Assembly: GCA_025149125.1 (NCBI GenBank)
Contig: CP102272.1
Coordinates: forward strand, 5,890,001-5,954,000
Source of the DNA: [Clostridium] asparagiforme DSM 15981
GTDB lineage: Bacteria > Bacillota > Clostridia > Lachnospirales > Lachnospiraceae
Reading direction: 5' to 3'
Length of the DNA stretch: 64,000 bases
Shown here: positions 24,256 to 32,622 of the stretch, piece after piece
Numbering within the stretch: position 1 is the stretch's first letter
Layout of the letters: the number at the start of each line of letters is the position of its first letter
Program-made: the position numbers and the translations under genes
The notes under the pieces: generated by a model
What the model was told of the DNA's origin: nothing
The model's database searches: none
Seen by the model: only the letters and a program-made list of their open reading frames with translations

Positions 24256-25524
24256 ATGGCAATCTTTTTCATCACTTTTGTGATTCTTCTGCTGGTCGGC
24301 GTCCCGATCAGTATTTCCATCGGCGCCAGCGCCGTGCTGGGCTGCCTGGTTTTGGACTACCCCATGATGGTCATCGGCCAGAAAATGGTTACCGGAATCG
24401 ACTCCTATCTACTGATCGCCATCCCGCTGTTCATCCTGGCCGGCAACCTGATGAACGCAGGCAAGATCACGGACAAAATCTTCAGCTTTGCCAAGGAGCT
24501 GGTGGGCTGGATTCCCGGCGGCCTGGGGCACGCGAACGTTGTGGCCAGTATTATTTTTGCGGGCATGTCCGGCAGCGCTGCGGCGGATGCCGGCGGCCTT
24601 GGTACCATCGAGATGGAGGCCATGACGAAAAACGGCTATGACGAAGATTTTTCCGGCGCTGTGACGGCGGCCTCCTCGGTCATCGGCCCCATTTTCCCGC
24701 CCAGCATCCCCCTGATCATTTACGGCGCCACGGCCAGCGTCAGCGTGGCCAAGCTGTTCATGGGCGGCGTGCTGCCCGGACTGTTAATGGGCGTGGCCCT
24801 GATGGTTCTGGTATTTCTCTTTGCCATCAAATATAAGTTTGAGCGTCATCCCTTCCGGATGGCGGCCCTGGTCCGGCAGTTTTTCGGTTCCATTCTGTCC
24901 CTGATCACGCCGCTCATCATTCTGGCGGGATTCACCACCGGCTGGTTCACTCCTACCGAGGCTTCCAGCATCGCGGTGGCCTACTCCCTGATCATAGCGC
25001 TGATCGTCTACCGCACCATGGACTGGAAAACCTTCACGGACTGCCTGCTGGAATCGGCCATCACCTCGGCCAACACTCTGTTTATCATCGGCACCTCCAC
25101 GCTGTTTACATACGTGCTGGTGAAAGAAGGGGCCTCTGCCGAAATTGCCAGCTTTATTCTGGGAATCAGCCAGAATCCGGCTGTAATCCTGCTGATCATA
25201 AACGTAGTGCTGCTGATTCTGGGCATGTTCATGGAACCCGGCGCGATCCTGACCCTGATGCTGCCGGTTCTCCTGCCCATTGTCAAGGACTTAAACATCG
25301 ACCTGGTGCACTTCGGCGTGGTCATGGTCTTAAACCTGATGATCGGCCAGGTGACCCCTCCCTTCGGCGTCTGCCTGTTTATCATCTCCGACGTGGCCAA
25401 AATCAAGCTGGACCGACTGTACAAATCCATCCTGCCGTTTTTGATTCCTCTGGTCGTGGTGCTGCTCATGTGCACCTACATTCCCGGTATTGTCACATGG
25501 CTGCCCAACATGCTGGTAAAATGA
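24256..25524 (+). CDS. dctM: TRAP transporter large permease DctM, copy 1
   Basis: A 422-residue protein with about 12 membrane segments, the expected DctM size. Motifs include GVPISISIGASA near the start, AIPLFILAGNLMN and the GMSGSAAADAGGLGTIEMEAM loop. It is the ion-coupled transport subunit. It lies 15 bases after dctQ. It is almost identical in sequence to the copy at 28282, with long stretches of identical DNA. Confidence 0.94.
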   Translation: MAIFFITFVILLLVGVPISISIGASAVLGCLVLDYPMMVIGQKMVTGIDSYLLIAIPLFILAGNLMNAGKITDKIFSFAKELVGWIPGGLGHANVVASIIFAGMSGSAAADAGGLGTIEMEAMTKNGYDEDFSGAVTAASSVIGPIFPPSIPLIIYGATASVSVAKLFMGGVLPGLLMGVALMVLVFLFAIKYKFERHPFRMAALVRQFFGSILSLITPLIILAGFTTGWFTPTEASSIAVAYSLIIALIVYRTMDWKTFTDCLLESAITSANTLFIIGTSTLFTYVLVKEGASAEIASFILGISQNPAVILLIINVVLLILGMFMEPGAILTLMLPVLLPIVKDLNIDLVHFGVVMVLNLMIGQVTPPFGVCLFIISDVAKIKLDRLYKSILPFLIPLVVVLLMCTYIPGIVTWLPNMLVK

Positions 25525-25558
25525 TATTTTGATCTTAAACTTTAAGGAGCGTAATCGT

Positions 25559-26197
25559 ATGAAAATCGCATTAATCAATGAAAACAGCCAGGCCGCCAAG
25601 AACGAAATGATCTGCGGCAACTTAAAAAAGGTCGTGGAGCCCATGGGCCACACGGTTTACAACTACGGCATGTACACCGCCGAGGACGCGACTCAGCTGA
25701 CTTACGTGATGAACGGCCTGCTGGCCGCCATCCTGCTCAACTCCAAGGCCGCGGACTACGTGGTTACCGGCTGCGGCACCGGCGAGGGCGCAATGCTGGC
25801 CTGCAACGTGTTCCCGGGCGTGCTCTGCGGACACATCGTGGACAGCGAGGACGCCTACATGTTCGCGCAGATCAACGACGGCAACGCCATCGCCCTGCCC
25901 TTTGCCAAGGGCTTCGGCTGGGGCGCGGAGCTGCGGCTTCAGTACATTTTTGAGAAGCTTTTTGGCTGCGAGAGCGGCGGGGGCTATCCCAGAGAGCGGG
26001 TGGTGCCGGAGCAGCGCAACAAGAAGATTCTGGACGGCGTGAAGGAAATCACCCACAAGGACATCATGACCATCTTAAAAACCATTGACCAGGACTTCTT
26101 AAAGACCGCCATCAGCGGCGAGAAGTTCCAGGAGTATTTCTTCCCCAACTGCCAGGTGCCGGAGATCGCGGAGTATTTAAAGAGTCTTCTGGCGTAG
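25559..26197 (+). CDS. RpiB/LacAB-like sugar-phosphate isomerase, copy 1
   Basis: The ATG at 25559 (SD AAGGAG) gives 212 residues, the same length as copy 2; an ATG ten codons upstream is less likely. The N-terminal 150 residues follow the RpiB/LacA/LacB fold, with MKIALINENSQAAKNE at the start and a catalytic-type Cys in TGCGTGEGAMLACN (about 78-91). A C-terminal extension of about 60 residues is unlike classic RpiB. It is probably an aldose-ketose isomerase acting on the imported compound or a derivative. It is the fourth gene of TRAP operon 1. Confidence 0.85.
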   Translation: MKIALINENSQAAKNEMICGNLKKVVEPMGHTVYNYGMYTAEDATQLTYVMNGLLAAILLNSKAADYVVTGCGTGEGAMLACNVFPGVLCGHIVDSEDAYMFAQINDGNAIALPFAKGFGWGAELRLQYIFEKLFGCESGGGYPRERVVPEQRNKKILDGVKEITHKDIMTILKTIDQDFLKTAISGEKFQEYFFPNCQVPEIAEYLKSLLA

Positions 26198-26212
26198 GTA
26201 AAAACATTCCAA

Positions 26213-26246
26213 AAGCGGACAGCCATCCACGGCGTCCGCTTTTTTT
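26213..26246 (+). terminator. Terminator of TRAP operon 1
   Basis: Stem AAGCGGAC / GTCCGCTT with a 13-base loop and TTTTT. The remaining bases of the 389-base gap to the next dctP are AT-rich and hold only promoter 2. Confidence 0.9.
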
Positions 26247-26490
26247 CAGACCTTTATCCCCAACTCCATCCCCTTTATGTTCCTCCGCAGCCGCAGCTGC
26301 GTCCTATGCCAATTCAAAAAATTCGACAACCCGATATGCGATACTTCCTGCAATTATTATTCAAAACGTTGTAATCAGGATTTTTTTTCCACCTTTCTCC
26401 CCCATTCTTCTCCCATCTTCCACAAATAACCTCCAGCCTTTTTATGCAATCTTCACAAAATCTTCACAACTTTTTTATACCATTCGTGCA

Positions 26491-26552
26491 TAGACATTGC
26501 GGCTCAAAATGTTATAATTGTGTTAACGCAAGACGTCATACAATCATACAAT
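26491..26552 (+). promoter_or_regulatory. Promoter and operator of TRAP operon 2
   Basis: TAGACA (26491-26496), 16-base spacer, TATAAT (26513-26518), then CGTCATACAATCATACAAT (26534-26552). It matches operon 1 in spacing and operator. Confidence 0.75.
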
Positions 26553-26586
26553 ATCGCAAATGTAACGTCACTCAGGAGGGTAAAAA

Positions 26587-27699
26587 ATGAAAAAAATGTT
26601 ATCACTGGCACTGTCCGCTTCCATGGTACTGTCCCTGGCAGCCTGCGGCGGATCCGGCAAAACAGAAACTACCGCAGCTCCCGCGGCTACCGAGGCCGCC
26701 AGCGAAGCCGCTTCCGAAGCTGGCTCTGAGGCCGCTTCCGAGGCCGGCACCGAGGCCGCCGCTTCCGCACTGGACGCGCTGGACCCCGTAACGCTGACCA
26801 TCTACTCCCCGGGCAACGAGAATTCCGTTCCCACCAAGACCATTCTGGAATACAAGAAGCTGGTTGAGGAGGCTTCCGGCGGCAAGATCACTCTGGACGC
26901 CCACCACTCCGGCGAGCTTGGAAACGACGCCGAGGCGCTTCAGTCCGCCCGTATGGGAACCATCGACATCATCTTTGCCGGAACCTCCGGTTTCACAGAG
27001 TTCTACGACAAGGCGAAGATCCTGGACCTGCCGTTCCTGTTCGACAGCGCTGAGCAGGCTTACGAGGTTGTAAACGGCGAGATCGGCGAGAAGATCTTTG
27101 CAGACCTGCCCTCCACCGGGCTGATCTATCTGGCGGAAGGCGACAACGGCATGCGCCACATCTCCACCACCAACCGTCCCGTACATACGGCGGCCGACGT
27201 GGAAGGCTTAAAGCTGCGCGTTCCCACCAGCCAGATGTACCTGGACTGCTGGGAGGCCCTGGGCGCCAACCCCGTAGCCCTGGCGCTGAACGAGCTGGCA
27301 ATCGCCCTGTCCAACGGCACCGCTGAGGGCCAGGACAACACCACTTACCACCTGGTAGCCAACGCCACCTACGACGATATCAAGTATTTCAGCTTTATCA
27401 ACTACATGTGGATGGGCTGCACCATGGCCGCCAACTCCGATTCCTGGGACAAGCTTCCGGCTGAGTATCAGGAGATCTTAAAAGAGCAGGCCAAGGCTGC
27501 CGCGAAGTATTCCTTCGACACCATCGCCGAGGACAACCAGGCCGCTACCGAGACCCTGAAGGCCGCAGGCGTTGAGTTCGACGAGAACCCGGACATCCAG
27601 AGCTTCATCGACAAGCTGGGCGGAAACGACTACTACTTACGCTACAAAGACGAGCCTTGGTACAACCAGGAGATCCTGGACGAAATCTTAGCAAAATAA
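26587..27699 (+). CDS. dctP: TRAP transporter solute-binding lipoprotein, copy 2
   Basis: A 370-residue DctP paralogue of the 22536 gene: same lipobox (Cys20) and near-identical binding domain. The linker has been replaced by a run of Ser/Glu/Ala repeats (SEAASEAGSEAASEAG) encoded by short imperfect DNA repeats. Binding-pocket segments such as GLKLRVPTSQMY are unchanged, so the substrate is probably the same or very close. Confidence 0.92.
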   Translation: MKKMLSLALSASMVLSLAACGGSGKTETTAAPAATEAASEAASEAGSEAASEAGTEAAASALDALDPVTLTIYSPGNENSVPTKTILEYKKLVEEASGGKITLDAHHSGELGNDAEALQSARMGTIDIIFAGTSGFTEFYDKAKILDLPFLFDSAEQAYEVVNGEIGEKIFADLPSTGLIYLAEGDNGMRHISTTNRPVHTAADVEGLKLRVPTSQMYLDCWEALGANPVALALNELAIALSNGTAEGQDNTTYHLVANATYDDIKYFSFINYMWMGCTMAANSDSWDKLPAEYQEILKEQAKAAAKYSFDTIAEDNQAATETLKAAGVEFDENPDIQSFIDKLGGNDYYLRYKDEPWYNQEILDEILAK

Positions 27700-27717
27700 A
27701 GAGACTCTTCAAGCAGG

Positions 27718-27746
27718 GGGCTGCATTCCCGCCGGGATTGCAGCCC
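27718..27746 (+). promoter_or_regulatory. Intercistronic hairpin between dctP and dctQ, operon 2
   Basis: Same stem as in operon 1: GGGCTGCATTCCC / GGGATTGCAGCCC with loop GCC. It is kept although neighbouring intergenic bases differ. Confidence 0.7.
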
Positions 27747-27771
27747 CTCTAAACGATAAGGGAGTGATACC

Positions 27772-28266
27772 GTGAAAGTTTATAAGCAAATCACCGACAT
27801 CTTTGTAAAAATCGTATCCGCCGCCCTGATGGTCCTGGTGGCCGGTATTGTGGGCATCATGCTCTACGAGCTGTGCCTGCGCAATTTCTTCAACAAGTCC
27901 TTCCGCTCCTCCACCGAGTTGTGCGGCTTCCTGTTCATGTGGATGGCGTTTCTGGGCGTCGTGGTGCTCTACGACAAGGACCGGCTGATCACCCTGGACA
28001 TGCTGTACGTGCGGGCCAATCCCAAGGTGCAGACCACCTTCTGGTTCATCAACAAGCTGTTCAGCTTCGGCCTGGGCATCATCATGATCGTCGCTTACAA
28101 AGGCATGTACAAGATCAACAGCACCAGCTACTTCTCCACCATGCAGTTTCTGTCCAAAGCCTGGCATTTCCTTCCCATGGCTATCGCGGGCGGGTTCATT
28201 GTCGTAAAGACCGTCTACCAGGTCCTTGACCGGATTCAGACGCAGCGCGGCAAGGCAGTACATTAA
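27772..28266 (+). CDS. dctQ: TRAP transporter small permease DctQ, copy 2
   Basis: A 164-residue four-helix DctQ, paralogue of the 23746 gene, starting with GTG after SD AAGGGAG. Substitutions relative to copy 1 are conservative and scattered, with most at the two ends. It would pair with the DctM encoded 15 bases downstream. Confidence 0.92.
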   Translation: MKVYKQITDIFVKIVSAALMVLVAGIVGIMLYELCLRNFFNKSFRSSTELCGFLFMWMAFLGVVVLYDKDRLITLDMLYVRANPKVQTTFWFINKLFSFGLGIIMIVAYKGMYKINSTSYFSTMQFLSKAWHFLPMAIAGGFIVVKTVYQVLDRIQTQRGKAVH

Positions 28267-28281
28267 AGGAGGACCCCAAGT

Positions 28282-29550
28282 ATGGCAATATTTTTTATCA
28301 CCTTCGTTATATTGCTGCTGATCGGCGTTCCGATCAGTATCTCCATCGGCGCCAGCGCGGTTCTGGGCTGCCTGGTTTTAGACTACCCCATGATGGTCAT
28401 CGGCCAGAAAATGGTCACCGGCATCGACTCCTACCTGCTCATCGCCATCCCGCTGTTCATCCTGGCCGGTAACCTGATGAACGCAGGCAAGATTACGGAC
28501 AAGATCTTCAGCTTCGCCAAGGAGCTGGTGGGCTGGATTCCCGGCGGTCTGGGACACGCCAACATCGTAGCCAGCATCATTTTCGCGGGCATGTCCGGCA
28601 GCGCGGCGGCGGATGCCGGCGGCCTTGGCACCATCGAGATGGAGGCCATGACCAAAAACGGCTATGACGACGACTTTTCCGGCGCTGTGACGGCGGCCTC
28701 CTCGGTGATCGGCCCCATTTTCCCGCCCAGCATTCCCCTGATCATTTACGGCGCCACGGCCAGCGTCAGCGTGGCCAAGCTGTTCATGGGCGGCGTGCTG
28801 CCCGGACTGTTAATGGGCGTGGCCCTGATGGTTCTGGTATTTCTCTTTGCCATCAAATACAAGTTCGAGCGCCATCCCTTCCACGTGGCGGCCCTGATCC
28901 GTCAGTTTTTCGGCTCCATTCTGTCCCTGATCACGCCGCTCATCATTCTGGCCGGCTTTACAACCGGCTGGTTCACCCCCACAGAGGCCTCCAGCATCGC
29001 AGTGGCCTACTCCCTGATCATCGCGCTGATCGTTTACCGCACCATGGACTGGAAAACCTTCAAGCACTGCCTGCTGGAATCCGCCATCACCTCGGCCAAC
29101 ACACTGTTTATCATCGGCACCTCCACCCTGTTTACATACGTGCTGGTGAAGGAGGGCGCTTCCACCGCCATCGCCAACTTTATTCTGGGAATCAGCCAGA
29201 ATCCGGCGGTGATCCTGTTAATCATCAACGTGGTATTGCTGATTCTGGGCATGTTTATGGAACCGGGCGCGATCCTGACCCTGATGCTGCCGGTGCTTCT
29301 GCCCATTATCAAGAGCCTGAACATCGACCTGGTGCATTTCGGCGTGGTCATGGTCTTAAACCTGATGATCGGCCAGGTAACCCCGCCCTTCGGCGTGTGC
29401 CTGTTCGTGATCTCCGACGTGGCGAAGATCAAGCTGGACAAACTCTACAAGTCCATCCTGCCCTTCCTGATCCCCCTGGTTGTAGTGCTGCTTATGTGCA
29501 CCTACATCCCCGGAATCGTCACCTACCTGCCCTCTCTACTTGTTAAATAA
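28282..29550 (+). CDS. dctM: TRAP transporter large permease DctM, copy 2
   Basis: A 422-residue DctM, nearly identical to copy 1 with about twenty substitutions by eye and identical membrane motifs. SD AAAGGAGG precedes the ATG. Because the permeases and binding proteins are so similar, cross-complementation of the two systems is likely. Confidence 0.94.
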   Translation: MAIFFITFVILLLIGVPISISIGASAVLGCLVLDYPMMVIGQKMVTGIDSYLLIAIPLFILAGNLMNAGKITDKIFSFAKELVGWIPGGLGHANIVASIIFAGMSGSAAADAGGLGTIEMEAMTKNGYDDDFSGAVTAASSVIGPIFPPSIPLIIYGATASVSVAKLFMGGVLPGLLMGVALMVLVFLFAIKYKFERHPFHVAALIRQFFGSILSLITPLIILAGFTTGWFTPTEASSIAVAYSLIIALIVYRTMDWKTFKHCLLESAITSANTLFIIGTSTLFTYVLVKEGASTAIANFILGISQNPAVILLIINVVLLILGMFMEPGAILTLMLPVLLPIIKSLNIDLVHFGVVMVLNLMIGQVTPPFGVCLFVISDVAKIKLDKLYKSILPFLIPLVVVLLMCTYIPGIVTYLPSLLVK

Positions 29551-29591
29551 ACGCAACTATTTTATTCAATCAATTTAAGGAGAATGTTCAT

Positions 29592-30230
29592 ATGAAAATC
29601 GCATTAATCAACGAAAACAGCCAGGCCGCCAAGAATGAAATGATCTGCGACAACTTGAAAAAGGTCGTGGAGCCCATGGGCCACACGGTTTACAACTACG
29701 GTATGTACACCGCCGAGGACGAGACTCAGCTGACCTACGTGATGAACGGCCTGCTGGCCGCCATCCTGCTCAACTCCAAGGCCGCGGACTACGTGGTTAC
29801 CGGCTGCGGCACAGGCGAGGGCGCAATGCTGGCCTGCAACGTGTTCCCGGGCGTGCTCTGCGGACACATCGTGAACAGCGAGGACGCCTACATGTTCGCG
29901 CAGATCAACGACGGCAACGCCATCGCCCTGCCCTTTGCCAAGGGCTTCGGCTGGGGCGCGGAGCTGCGGCTTCAGTACATTTTTGAGAAGCTTTTCGGCT
30001 GCGAGAGCGGCGGGGGCTATCCCAAGGAGCGGGTGGTGCCGGAGCAGCGCAACAAGAAGATTCTGGACGGCGTGAAAGAAATCACCCATAAGGACATCAT
30101 GACCATCTTAAAAACCATTGACCAGGATTTCTTAAAGACCGCCATCAGCGGCGAGAAGTTCCAGGAATACTTCTTCCCCAACTGCCAGGTGCCGGAGATT
30201 GCGGAGTATTTGAAGAGCGTTTTGGCATAA
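29592..30230 (+). CDS. RpiB/LacAB-like sugar-phosphate isomerase, copy 2
   Basis: A 212-residue protein almost identical to the 25559 product (a few changes such as Gly/Asp at 20 and Ala/Glu at 44). It shares the TGCGTGEGAMLACN active-site region. It closes the second TRAP operon. Retaining the isomerase in both copies implies a functional link between uptake and this enzyme. Confidence 0.86.
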   Translation: MKIALINENSQAAKNEMICDNLKKVVEPMGHTVYNYGMYTAEDETQLTYVMNGLLAAILLNSKAADYVVTGCGTGEGAMLACNVFPGVLCGHIVNSEDAYMFAQINDGNAIALPFAKGFGWGAELRLQYIFEKLFGCESGGGYPKERVVPEQRNKKILDGVKEITHKDIMTILKTIDQDFLKTAISGEKFQEYFFPNCQVPEIAEYLKSVLA

Positions 30231-30240
30231 GAACCGAAAG

Positions 30241-30276
30241 AAGAGCGGCCACGCATTTTAGCGGGCTGCTCTTTTT
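30241..30276 (+). terminator. Terminator of TRAP operon 2
   Basis: Stem AAGAGCGGCC / GGCTGCTCTT (one G-U pair) with TTT after it. It lies between the isomerase and the convergent LysR gene. Confidence 0.85.
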
Positions 30277-30288
30277 CATTTCCTCATT

Positions 30289-31170
30289 CTAAAAAATGTT
30301 TCTGGTAAAGGCGGCCAGTTCTTCCAGGTACTTGGGCGCAGCTTGCATTTTCTTAGTGAACATACAGAAGTCCAGGGTTTTGTAGCGGCAGTCCGTAGGG
30401 TAGAAATAAATTCCCGGAGCCCTGTAATACTTGATATAGCTGCCCGCAATCAGGCATATCCCCATATTCATGGTAGCCATGCGCAAAATCACTTCCATGG
30501 TGTCCTCTTCTATAATCTTTTCCGGTACAATGTGGTTCTCTTTTAGAAATTCATTCTCCAAAAAACGTTCGCTCTGCGTGTTGGGATGCAGGATGAAGGT
30601 TTCATCGCTCAGACGGCTGAAATCTGAAGGAACTGAGTCTCTGCGGTTTTCGGAAACCGCCAGATAAAGTGTATCCCTGGCAATGGAATAATTTTTATAT
30701 CTGGAGGCGGGATAGAGGGAGGGAATATGGTACCCAAACAGGAGATCCAGATCGTCCGATTCCAAGCCGGACAGCAGCTCCATAAAACTGCCTTTCAGAA
30801 ACTCCACTTTAATCTCAGGATACCGTTCCGCAAAAAACTGCAGAATCTTAGGAATCATGCTGGCTCCCCGGATCCGTTGGATGCCGATTCTGAGCACGCA
30901 GGGCGCAGTTTCCAGGAGGGGTTTTAACCGAAGGTAAAACGTCTCCTGCAGCCGCACCATCCGGGCGGCGATATCAATGTATATGGTTCCCGCCTCAGTG
31001 GGCACAAGACGACGCTTTTCACGGACAAACAGCGCAATTCCCAGATTTTGCTCCAGATGATTCAGGTAGTTGCTCAACGCCGGCTGGCTGATATGGAGGT
31101 GTTGCGCCGCCTTGGACAAGGACTGCTGCTTGTAAATCTCTAAAATGTAAATCTGTTCTTTCAGGTACAT
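30289..31170 (-). CDS. LysR-family regulator of M20 peptidase/transporter operon
   Basis: From the ATG at 31170 the protein has 293 residues; an upstream ATG would add 14 residues before the helix-turn-helix and has no clear SD. The DNA-binding helix is SLSKAAQHLHISQPALSNYLNHLE (near 13-36), followed by a substrate-binding domain. It is divergent from the M20 peptidase/YfcC genes. An inverted repeat in the shared upstream region is a plausible binding site, so it probably controls that operon. Confidence 0.9.
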   Translation of the reverse strand: MYLKEQIYILEIYKQQSLSKAAQHLHISQPALSNYLNHLEQNLGIALFVREKRRLVPTEAGTIYIDIAARMVRLQETFYLRLKPLLETAPCVLRIGIQRIRGASMIPKILQFFAERYPEIKVEFLKGSFMELLSGLESDDLDLLFGYHIPSLYPASRYKNYSIARDTLYLAVSENRRDSVPSDFSRLSDETFILHPNTQSERFLENEFLKENHIVPEKIIEEDTMEVILRMATMNMGICLIAGSYIKYYRAPGIYFYPTDCRYKTLDFCMFTKKMQAAPKYLEELAAFTRNIF

Positions 31171-31256
31171 TCGCCCATCTCCCAAATCATTGTCGTTCCA
31201 GGTGTCCGCCACGCTGAAAAGAAGCCGTGGCAGCTCATCTTTTACAATAACAAAAA

Positions 31257-31319
31257 GTTATAATTTGAATTCGATTATAACATTTAAAAAGTTGATCAAT
31301 ATCTACAATGAAGTATAAT
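31257..31319 (+). promoter_or_regulatory. LysR-type site and promoter of M20/YfcC operon
   Basis: Inverted repeat GTTATAAT-N9-ATTATAAC (31257-31281) lies upstream of TTGATC (31292-31297), 16-base spacer, TATAAT (31314-31319). That is a normal position for a LysR-type activator. The rest of the 250-base divergent gap shows no gene. Confidence 0.7.
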
Positions 31320-31420
31320 AGCAATATACCATATATGGATAAAATATACAACGATAGTGAATATTTCTCCGCAGAAATTGACGGATTAATAAAATATCAA
31401 CGAGACAGGAGGAGTGAAAC

Positions 31421-32599
31421 ATGAGCCAGAACAGAAGAGATCCGGAGCAGGTAGTGGCCGCAGCACGCAAAGGGGCAGCCGAGGCGCAGCGTCAGCAGAT
31501 TGAGATTATAAAACAATTTGCCGCCATCGACTGCGGCACCGGGGACGAGGAGGGAAATGCCAGGGTCGTGGAGATCATCGACCGGCAGCTGAAGCTGATC
31601 AAAGGAATTGAGATCACCCACCACTACGCCGAGGGCTACGGCATCCACATTGTCGCCCGGCTGAAGCCGGAAAAGCCTGAGGGGAAAATTCTTTTGAGCG
31701 CGCATACGGACACGGTTTTCCACCGGGGCGACACAGCGGCTTATCCGTATCACGAGGACGGGGATACGGCTTACGGCCTGGGGATCGTGGACTGCAAGGG
31801 CGGAATCCTGGTGGCGATCCATGCGGTAAGGATTATGCAGGAAGCGGATATGCTGCCGAACAAGGAGATCGTCTTTATCTTTAACTGCGATGAGGAGACC
31901 GGAACCCCCAACGGCCACGCGGTGTTCGACACGGAGATCCCCGGCGCGGAGATGGCCTTTGTTTTCGAGCCCTCCAGAGACGAGGACGGCGTTCTCACGG
32001 CCAGAAAGGGCGCGTGCAGTATCACGGTGGAGGTATTTGGCAAAAAAGCCCATTCCGGGGTCAATTACCTGGATGGCAGAAGCGCCACGGTTGAGCTGGG
32101 CCACATGCTGGTGCGGCTGTACGAGAACAACGACAATGTGCGGGGAATCCAATTCAACCCGGCTGCGCTGTACGGCGGCGACTACGGCACCGGAATTGTG
32201 TCCGACCACGCCACCGCAAAGGTGGGCGTCCGGGTGGCCTGCCAGGCGGACATCGACAAGGTGAAGGAAATCATCGCCCGGGTGGAAAAGGAAACCTACA
32301 TTGAGGGGACAAAGACGGAAATCCGCATCGACCGGATCTCTGTTCCCATGGAGCGCAATGAGAAAAACGTTCAGCTCTACGAGACCGTTCACAAAGCCGG
32401 GCTCCTTTTGGGCAAGGACCTGCCGGAGCAGGCCAGCGGCGGCAGCGGCGATGCCAGCTATTTCAGCTATCGCGGCGTGCCGGCAGTGGATGCCCTCGGC
32501 CCGTACATGTATAAAATTCATTCCACCGACGAATCCATGCGCCTCTCCTCCTTTGAGGAAAAGACAGCTCTCTTCGCAGTGGTGCTGGGAATCTTATAA
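31421..32599 (+). CDS. M20 family metallopeptidase
   Basis: A 392-residue zinc peptidase of the ArgE/DapE/CPG2 family. Metal ligands and catalytic residues are visible as SAHTDTVF (His and Asp), GIVDCKGGI (bridging Asp), DEETGT (catalytic and zinc Glu), EPSRDEDG and the late KIHSTDESM His. A dimerisation domain lies between. It would hydrolyse an N-acyl amino acid or dipeptide in the cytoplasm. SD AGGAGG precedes the ATG. The transporter gene follows 23 bases later, implying import then hydrolysis. Confidence 0.9.
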   Translation: MSQNRRDPEQVVAAARKGAAEAQRQQIEIIKQFAAIDCGTGDEEGNARVVEIIDRQLKLIKGIEITHHYAEGYGIHIVARLKPEKPEGKILLSAHTDTVFHRGDTAAYPYHEDGDTAYGLGIVDCKGGILVAIHAVRIMQEADMLPNKEIVFIFNCDEETGTPNGHAVFDTEIPGAEMAFVFEPSRDEDGVLTARKGACSITVEVFGKKAHSGVNYLDGRSATVELGHMLVRLYENNDNVRGIQFNPAALYGGDYGTGIVSDHATAKVGVRVACQADIDKVKEIIARVEKETYIEGTKTEIRIDRISVPMERNEKNVQLYETVHKAGLLLGKDLPEQASGGSGDASYFSYRGVPAVDALGPYMYKIHSTDESMRLSSFEEKTALFAVVLGIL

Positions 32600-32622
32600 A
32601 ACAACTACCAGGAGGGAATCGA

